Shown here piece by piece: positions 57,644 to 64,000 of a stretch of 64,000 nucleotides of DNA. The DNA lies in assembly GCA_039000515.1 (NCBI GenBank), contig JBCFYV010000001.1:66185919-66249918 (forward strand), read 5' to 3'. The first letter of the stretch is position 1; every line of letters begins with the position of its first letter. The notes below the pieces were generated by a model, which was not told the origin of the DNA, ran no database searches, and worked only from the letters and a program-made list of their open reading frames with translations. The translations under genes were made by a program, and so were the position numbers. The stretch comes from Timema cristinae (Eukaryota; Arthropoda; Insecta; Phasmatodea; Timematidae).

Positions 57644-58480
57644 ATTGGAAATGGTATGAAAACATTAATAATTTACTTTTTGAATACTTACATTTGTAAC
57701 GTTGATTTGACATCAACGTTACAACATGAAAGATATACGAGCGAATGGACACTATTTGAACAACACCTAGAATAAACAACTTTGTACTCACCAAGAAGTG
57801 CCCCGTTTCTCGGCTAGTGTGTGTCAACTCTCGTTAATCAACTTTCCTGTTCGCGAGCACTTTTTCTGCACCGAGTGTGAAAACAGACTAAACGAGTGAA
57901 AGGTGTGGCAAATTGAGCGTGAGGTCGCCCATTGCATCATGGGAATAACCTCGTGATAGACACGTGACGTTCTACGCGCCCCTCCAATGATCTGGTTGTT
58001 TCCTCTGGTAACTTACCCCTTCCCTCTGTTCCGTGCGATTGTTCTTTGATGTTCTTTTGTTTCCCCTATGTTCCCCTCCCCTCAGAGAATAACGGCTTAT
58101 ATACGGGTTCAGTTTGTGGTGTAAGATCACTTCTTGATTCAACTGTGTCATACGACAATCACGTTAGGACAGGATGATTCTAAGGTATAAATTCTATTTC
58201 GGCCCGTACACATCAAAATTATCATTCGAACTTATATTATTCATTTAAAAGAAATCTATGCTGGGTACAAATTCTATTTCGGCCGGTACGATTCAAAATT
58301 TAACTTTGGGACTAGTATTATTTAATTTTGGATTACCATTATATATTGTCTTTGGTAAATATGTTAGATCACGAGGAAAGGTATGCCCGGCATGGCATAA
58401 AATATTCTAACTATTAACGTAGGTAATATTTGTAGAATCTCTTTTTGCCCTTCTGGATCTACAAATAATTGTCATTTATG
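57644..58480. other. decayed LTR or spacer between Copia-A and BEL
   Basis: Should contain the Copia-A 5' LTR, but no match to the 3' LTR start was found. Contains an 11-bp perfect hairpin at 57696-57722 and a two-copy direct repeat at about 58181-58340 (unit near 80 bp, phrase aaattctatttcggcc twice). Confidence 0.45.
58181..58340 (+). repeat. two-copy direct repeat, about 80 bp
   Basis: aaattctatttcggcccgta at 58189 and aaattctatttcggccggta at 58269, each followed by cattcaaaa-like and ttatt-rich DNA. The second copy is diverged. Confidence 0.6.
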
Positions 58481-58488
58481 GTGAAACT

Positions 58489-59434
58489 TTACCTTTGTAA
58501 TGTCACTCTAAATCTACGTAAGGCGTGTTGCCTACCTAATATGGGAATTGTAATAGCCCGTACGGCTAAGTAACTTTTTACCATTTGGATAAAACGCTCC
58601 TTCCAACGTCTCCACCATTCAGCAGTGGAAGGATTTAATCTCCATTGAATTCTTTTGATAGCCGCTTCGGCTTCAATTTCCTTCCAATTAATTTGATTGA
58701 AAAGGTTATAAGTGCCTACAAAATTAGTTCCATTGTCACCGTAAATAATCTTAGGACGTCCTCTTGAATAAATAAATCTTCTTATTCCAAAAAGAAACCC
58801 TTGTGTAGACAAGGACACTATAAGTTCTAGATGTATACCCTGATATACATAACACGTAGACAAGTCAATCCAGCTCTTCTTACCATCTTTTAGAATTAAG
58901 GGTCCATTAAGGTCAACCCCTGTTACCTCAAACACAGCTGCTTCTCTCACTCTGTCTTCAAGTAATGTGGTTGGAAATCTCTGTATTCCTTTTGCTTCAT
59001 GACGTTTACATTGTATACATTTTGAAAGTACCTTCTTGATTGACTTTCTTCCTTTCAATAACCAGAATTTTCCCATTAACTTTGATAGAAGTAAGTGAAC
59101 TGCCACATGACTTAATAATATATGATGATCTTTAATTAGAAGGTTGACCAATTTATGATGACTTGGGAGTAGAAACGGGTACAGAAAAATTTCTTCATCT
59201 TGAAATTCTGACATCTTAGTTTTTATTCTAAGAATTCCTTCCTTGTCTTCAAACATACACAGCTATTTTTAAGTTTATCTTCTTTTCTTTAGTACAATTT
59301 TCTTGTTGAAAATTTTTAATCAAGATCTTTTCTTCCACTGTTAACTCAAAAACAGTTAAATCTCCAAGAACTCGGTCCGAAAGCTTCTGCTTCGTGTTGT
59401 TGAAAAATCTTAAAATAAATGCGACCATTCTCAA
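58489..59434 (-). pseudogene. BEL/Pao integrase
   Basis: A 255-codon open frame (59256-58489) plus an upstream fragment. The zinc-binding part has HHILLSHVAVH and CIQCKRHEAKG (HHCC). The catalytic core has VTGVDLNGPLILKDGKKSW (first Asp), RPKIIYGDNGTNFVG (second Asp), and Glu in WWRRWKERFIQMVKSYL. The three acidic residues are present. The end, LRRFRVTLQR, is shorter than the usual BEL C-terminal domain. This is one of the best preserved retroelement domains in the window. Confidence 0.9.
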
Positions 59435-60169
59435 AATTTTAGAATAATTTGAAAAAAATCTACACTACCAATGATCTTCCTTTTTACCACTGACCATGGT
59501 TGTTACAATACCTCGTTTATTCTCTTAATTTACTTTTTCTTCCCTTATCAAATTTTCAGATTCTAGGCCAACTATCCTTTTATTTACCCAGCCAAAAAGG
59601 TCCCTTCCACCATTATTATCATAACAATTTCTTCACAGAGTATCGCCGGGAAGGTAAATCTGCTGGTTTTTCTTGTCCAGGTACGTGTCACCAGTCATCT
59701 ATTCTTGATAAAGAGCGGATTTCTTTCAATCTGCTACTTACAAAGGCTCCACAATATTAATCTTGTTTAATCCAACACAAAGCAGTTGAAGAGTCAGTAC
59801 AGAAGTATTCTTCAATTGTTTCTATACACAACACAAAGTGACAAGACGTGCTCCAATGCAACAAGCTAGAAGTTCTAATCTTGGGATGAATACCTTCTTT
59901 AATAGAGCAACTATACTTTTAGCTTGCAATAGTTGTACATTGGTAACCTGGATCCTTTTAGATACCTATCAAAAATACAACTGTAGCATAATACAACCTT
60001 GAGGCATCACAAAATGCGTCAATTGCATATCAGGAATTGTGACACAGCTAGGAATTTTTACCTGGGTCAACAAATGCAAGTCTCCCAGCCATTTAGTAAA
60101 CGGTTTTCTTAGATCTTATGATACTTCCACGTCCCAGTTTAATTTGGCTTTCCAACTCTCTTGAAGTAA

Positions 60170-61240
60170 GGTTTTAGGTTAGAGAATAACTGGACAACAG
60201 AACCCTACTGTATCAACAATTTTCTGAACAATGGATAAGATGATTCTTCTTGTTGACACGCCAGGCATGTTATATATACCATTTATATCACAAAATAGGA
60301 CATCCTCTTCTATGTCCCACAGCAAACCGAGCACAGAAGCTGGATCCGGCTTAACCTCTTCTTTAATAGTTTTAGTGAATTTCAACCTCACAAATGAAAT
60401 TTCGCTTTAACCCTCAGGTGTGTATTATTTTATATAAAATCTTCTAGCTTTTCTTAATTGTCGACAGATGTAACACAATTTTCAATATAAAATGAGATTT
60501 TACGCTCCATAACGGAGGTTGGTACTTCTTTAAGTGGTAATAAATCACTACTTCTAGTAGGAATGGGCTGCTTTTCATCCAAAATACTACTCTGCGATGA
60601 CGGAATATAAACTTCTTCTTATGTTCGTAGTCTTACCATCACAGTAAATGTAAATAATCACGATCTTTCCCGTGGATGGAAATCTTTAGAAAAGCTCCTC
60701 TTATGTCAGATATGACGATTATAATTTTCTCTCTAAACTCGAGAAGTACGCTGGGGATCAATTCCAATAAATATTGTCTCTTAGCCAAACATTAATTCAA
60801 AGATGGTTGTCCTTTTGGTCCTCAAGAGGCATCACACACTGGTTTCACAAAGATCGTCTGGTTATTTTTGAACACCCCTCGACGAGGTAAATAGTGCAAT
60901 TAACTTTTATCAACCATTCCTTCGGGCACCTTTTCTATTACACCTTCCTGTAAAACAGCATTTTTGTCATCAAATTTATTCTCCTTGATGAGTTGTGAAG
61001 TTATAGAATCTAGTATCTTCTCCAACAAAGATTTGTTTACGGGTAGGTGCTCTCCATGGTTCAACCATGTTAGACAAACTTCGTATCGCCCTTCATAATC
61101 TATCTCTACGGTTTTCTGAAAGGGATCCAGAACATCAGCCTCATCTTGATTCTTTGATTTGCTCTCACATGTACCTGAAAACCCAAGGACGTCTAGCTTC
61201 CATAGATCTGAAAGATTATCAGGATAAGTCAAAAGTGTAG
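60170..61240 (-). pseudogene. BEL/Pao reverse transcriptase
   Basis: The 5' part reads LSDLWKLDVLGFSG and VCLTWLNHGEHLPVNKSLLE (61247-60900). The middle keeps DIRGAFLKISIHGKDRDY (about 60720). The site of the YxDD motif reads FYIENCVTSVDN (about 60480), so both catalytic Asp are replaced. The 3' part has VLGLLWDIEEDVLFCDING (60340). Several stops. It cannot be active. Confidence 0.85.
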
Positions 61241-61326
61241 TTACCATAGCCTTTTGAGTATTACCATTTTATCTTCCCTGAAGTTTTCCCATAGCTACCC
61301 ATCCAAGCTGTATTTGCACTGCAACT

Positions 61327-62411
61327 TGTTATCCCATGTCTTGTGGTTTCGAGGGAGGTAGCTGGTTTTACTGGAACTGCAGCTTCCGACTGGCCTTTGT
61401 GATTAGGTACCGGTCTCGTGGGTCTTGTGGTGGGGGTAAGGGAGAGAGATGGGGGAGAAAACGTAGGCGGGTTGGGGGGTGGCTAGGGGATGTAAATGAT
61501 AGCCCTCAGGGGTTAAAGGGGAAATTGGAGTAGGGGGGAGTCGGGTGGTCGGTGAGAGGGGAAGACGAGGGGAGGCCTGAGATGACTCGGCGGCAGGGAT
61601 GCTGGGAGATGTGGGCGCAGTGTGTGGGTGTTCGGGGGTCTGGTGGTTGTAGACGGGAACGTAGAGAATGGGTCCACGAGTTGAGTACTGTTTGGTCGGT
61701 GCTGTTTTCTCCAGGGTCTTCCGTCGGTGGGCTTTGCCGGCGCGGCGAGTGTAGACCATCCCGTGATGACGAGGACAAGTGGATGGGGGAGGGTGGAGAG
61801 GTAGGATAGAGTCCCGGCAACGTAAAGTCGCGGTGGGAGGTAGGATAGCGTCCCGGCAACGTTAAGTCGCGGTGGGAGGTAGGGTAACGTCCCGGCAACG
61901 TAAAGTCGCGGTGGGAGGTAGGGTAGAGTCCCGGCAACGTAAAGTCGCGGTGGGAGGTAGGGTAGATTCCCGGCAACGTAAAGTCGCGGTGGGAGGTAAG
62001 GTAGAGTCCCGGCAACGTAAAGTCGCGGTGGGAGGTAGGGTAGATTCCGGTGGAATGAGAATAGCGATGACACTTGCTGCAAACGACGATTTATTGGCTC
62101 TTTCGTATGAGTGTGGTTCCCCAAGGTTGGCTCACCACTGAACTCGAATCAAGATTTCACCGGGTTATATACCCTCCGCTGCTGCCTGGCCTGGTCCAAT
62201 CAGAGAAAAGGGAGCTTCCCATTGGTTCGGGAAAACGAAAGTGCTATTGGCCGCCAAGCGAGCCAATAGGAAGAAGGGAGTTGATTATAGAGGTAAGAGC
62301 GTCACGGACGGCTCAGACAACATGGACTGTGGGCCGGCAGTAGGGAGGGAGGGTGAAGCGGCCGGTGCAAGTGCGAAGGAAAGAAGGCTGCCTGAACAGA
62401 GAGGCACATCA
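61327..62411 (-). mobile_element. GC-rich solo LTR, 1085 bp
   Basis: Starts tgttatccc and ends gcacatca on + (TG...CA on both strands), flanked by aact (61323-61326, 62412-62415). On -, order of signals: four CCAAT pentamers in either orientation (62195-62270), TATA box ggtatataaccc (62172-62162), polyadenylation signal aataaa (62095-62090), then a 39-bp tandem array (62048-61801) and a Pro/His-rich open stretch (61759-61403). This is a U3-R-U5 layout read leftwards. The owner family (Gypsy-like by TSD length) is an inference. GC content is far above the surrounding DNA. Confidence 0.83.
61801..62048 (-). repeat. 39-bp tandem array, 6.4 copies
   Basis: Unit on +: gtagggtagagtcccggcaa plus cgtaaagtcgcggtgggag. 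39 is a multiple of three, so open frames of 13-residue repeats exist in several frames on both strands (for example TSHRDFTLPGLYP on -). No sign that these are expressed. Confidence 0.95.
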
Positions 62412-62879
62412 AACTAATCCCGATAATAATTGACACATTCTTCCTGTGTACAGCTTTCTAGCAACATCCACTTCAATGAGTAGTTCTATTGGTGGTTCAC
62501 CTTCTCCAACATCAGCTAGTTGAATCTTCTTCTTTTTTAGTTCTACCAGACATAGATTTAATCAAACTCTAGCAATAGAGCCACAAATAACTGGTTGATA
62601 TAACACTTGAATTTTACATAAGTAATCATCTGTCACACTTTTAAGCTGAATACCATAACGTTTGTGTTCGCTTTTCTTAGACGTGATGCCTCCAAATAAG
62701 GTATGTGCCATCTGTTCATACTTTACTGTTTGATATCCCATTTAGTCAGCTGTTCTCGACAGAATGTATGAACGTTGAGAACTGGAATCGATTATTTATC
62801 ATACAGTCCACTTCTTATCTTTAGTTTCAAGTTTCACCAGTAGAGTTTGAAGTAAAACTTCTTCTGTGCAGCAATTATT

Positions 62880-64000
62880 AGATAAAACAACATTTTCCAT
62901 ACCATTTATATTCTTCTAATTTTTTTCATTTCCTCTTTGTTAACCTTTAAGTATGGACACATGATAGCCCAGTGTTTTCTTCCACAGATTAGACACCTTA
63001 AATTTGTTTTGCAGTCCTTAGAGCAGTGCCCAGATCTGAAGCAAGGGTAACAGCCCCTTTTCTTCTTCAAAACTTCTTGTTTCTGAATATGTGTCATCTT
63101 CTGTGAATTAAAGCACTCCCTACTCTCATGAGAATTGTCACAATGTGTACAGTCTTATGTTTGGGTTTCGTTTACCTTGAAAAAAAAAAAAGCTCACACC
63201 CAGTTGCTTCAAATTCATCTGTTTTGTTCTTCTTATTCTCTCTTCTTGCTTTATAATCAGCCAGTCTAAGCTCGTTTTTCGCAAGTAAGATCCTTTCTTC
63301 GCCTTCTACTTAAGCTCTCACAAATACCAACAATTGTTTCAGTTTTGTAGTATACAAATTATCTTGAACATCTTAGTTGTTGCAGACCACAGAATTTCTT
63401 AACCACACTCTAAAGAATTTCTTCAAGAATACACGATTCAACCATAGTAAATAACATTGCCGCATATCTGTCTGATGTCATTCCTATTGATTTCAAGGAT
63501 CTTAAATGTGATTTCAGTTTATCGTACAAACATGCAGTATCTCTCCTACCTTGGTTACCAGTTGCATTTTTAATTACTAGTCCCAGAAGTTCACGAACAT
63601 AAAACTCTGTCAATAGCTCTTCTTGGCCAAAATCTATTTTCCAGACTGTCAATCATGTTATAATATTTGAGAGCAGCGGGAGAAAAACTGTCTAATATCT
63701 CACGTGTTCATGTGCTCTATGTAGTTGACTGGATGAGATACTGGAATTTATCCTCAGCCTCCAATTCCCTATCCTAATGTGTACGTTTAAACGGGCTCCA
63801 GAAAATCAACTAATCATTCATCTGTGCCTCAAATTTCTTTAGTGGTATTTTAGGTAGTTGTACTACCAAATGAACTAAGTCACCACCTTCTCGATTCATT
63901 TTTCAAGCCAAATGATATAGAATACTGACATTTCAGGAACTGAAAAAGATAGATTACAAAGACTTCCATGTTAAATGATGTCAGTTTGGGAAATCTATTT
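62880..64000 (-). pseudogene. BEL/Pao gag with zinc knuckles
   Basis: From the right edge: QLPKIPLKKFEAQMND then ELEAEDKFQYLIQST (about 63860-63730, DUF1759-type block), LLTEFYVRELLGLVIKN and LKSHLRSLKSIGMTSDRYA (63652-63410), LAKNELRLADYKARRENKK (63280), and KKRGCYPCFRSGHCSKDC with LRCLICGRKHWAIMC (63097-62906), two zinc-knuckle-like groups. Frame breaks and stops between pieces. The N-terminus lies beyond the window. Confidence 0.85.

Larger units (their letters stand above)
61240..62720 (-). pseudogene. BEL/Pao protease region, split by solo LTR
   Basis: Right part (62720-62416): HTLFGGITSKKSEHKRYGIQ, then IELLIEVDVARKLYTGR, the BEL aspartic-protease block in which the usual IG-D position reads IEVD. 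Left part (61326-61240): QLGWVAMGKLQG, normal for the end of this domain. Excluding 61327-62411 and one 4-bp copy makes the two parts continuous in one frame, with a stop soon after. Confidence 0.85.
58480..64000 (-). mobile_element. BEL/Pao retrotransposon, runs off right edge
   Basis: On -: gag (64000-62900), protease (62720-62416 and 61326-61240), reverse transcriptase (about 61240-60170), RNase H remains, integrase (59434-58489). Interrupted by a solo LTR at 61327-62411. LTRs of this element were not found in the window; the 5' one lies beyond the right edge. Many stops and frameshifts. Confidence 0.88.

Overview
The window looks like repeat-dense intergenic and intronic DNA from an arthropod, most likely an insect. 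The evidence is an AT-rich base composition, (TTAGG)n telomere-type runs inside an inverted repeat, Copia and BEL/Pao retrotransposons, Copia primer sites complementary to the middle of initiator tRNA-Met, and isolated coding blocks with GT-AG borders. No complete host gene is visible. Two exon candidates (36092-36264 on +, 41053-41239 on -) lie on opposite sides of a 100-N scaffold gap. Nearly everything else that can be named is a transposable element, almost all decayed.

Left third (1-22000). A decayed transposon gene on - enters from the left edge and is split by a tRNA-derived SINE. A 53-bp satellite follows at 3624-4695. Next is a three-level nest. A hAT element (4939-13732) carries the N-terminal part of a BED-finger transposase. 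That finger is split by a second element with ~500-bp terminal inverted repeats (TIRs) and its own gene (5674-13266). The right TIR of that element is in turn split by a third element with 29-bp TIRs (9554-12961). Further right lies another TIR element (about 16257-20065) whose broken ORF ends in a Cys-rich tail, and then a MADF-domain relic.

Middle (22000-45500). A Copia relic with split gag (22200-25980) is followed by a ZMYM1-like hAT pseudogene (27690-31900) split by a MITE and by a 1.5-kb unidentified insert. A foldback structure with ~400-bp arms and TTAGG runs follows (33629-34775); one arm carries a SINE and the other shows the empty site. After that come the exon candidates, two more SINEs, and MITE-like DNA.

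Right third (45700-64000). A second three-level nest: Copia-A (-) has its gag split by an almost complete Copia-B (+, 50730-57415, paired LTRs and a 5-bp TSD), and the pol gene of Copia-B is split by a 2.7-kb DNA element with 8-bp TSDs and inverted tandem arrays. Copia-A also carries a MITE and a retroposon with 14-bp TSDs. The window ends in a BEL/Pao element (-) whose protease region is split by a 1.1-kb GC-rich solo LTR containing promoter motifs and a 39-bp tandem array.

In most of the nests the insertion point is supported twice: by a target-site duplication, and by the host element's reading frame or an intact sister copy becoming continuous when the insert is removed. Superfamily names are given only where the protein is recognised. 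Several elements (5674-13266, 9554-12961, 16257-20065, 53746-56460, 33629-34775) could not be placed in a named superfamily by eye.
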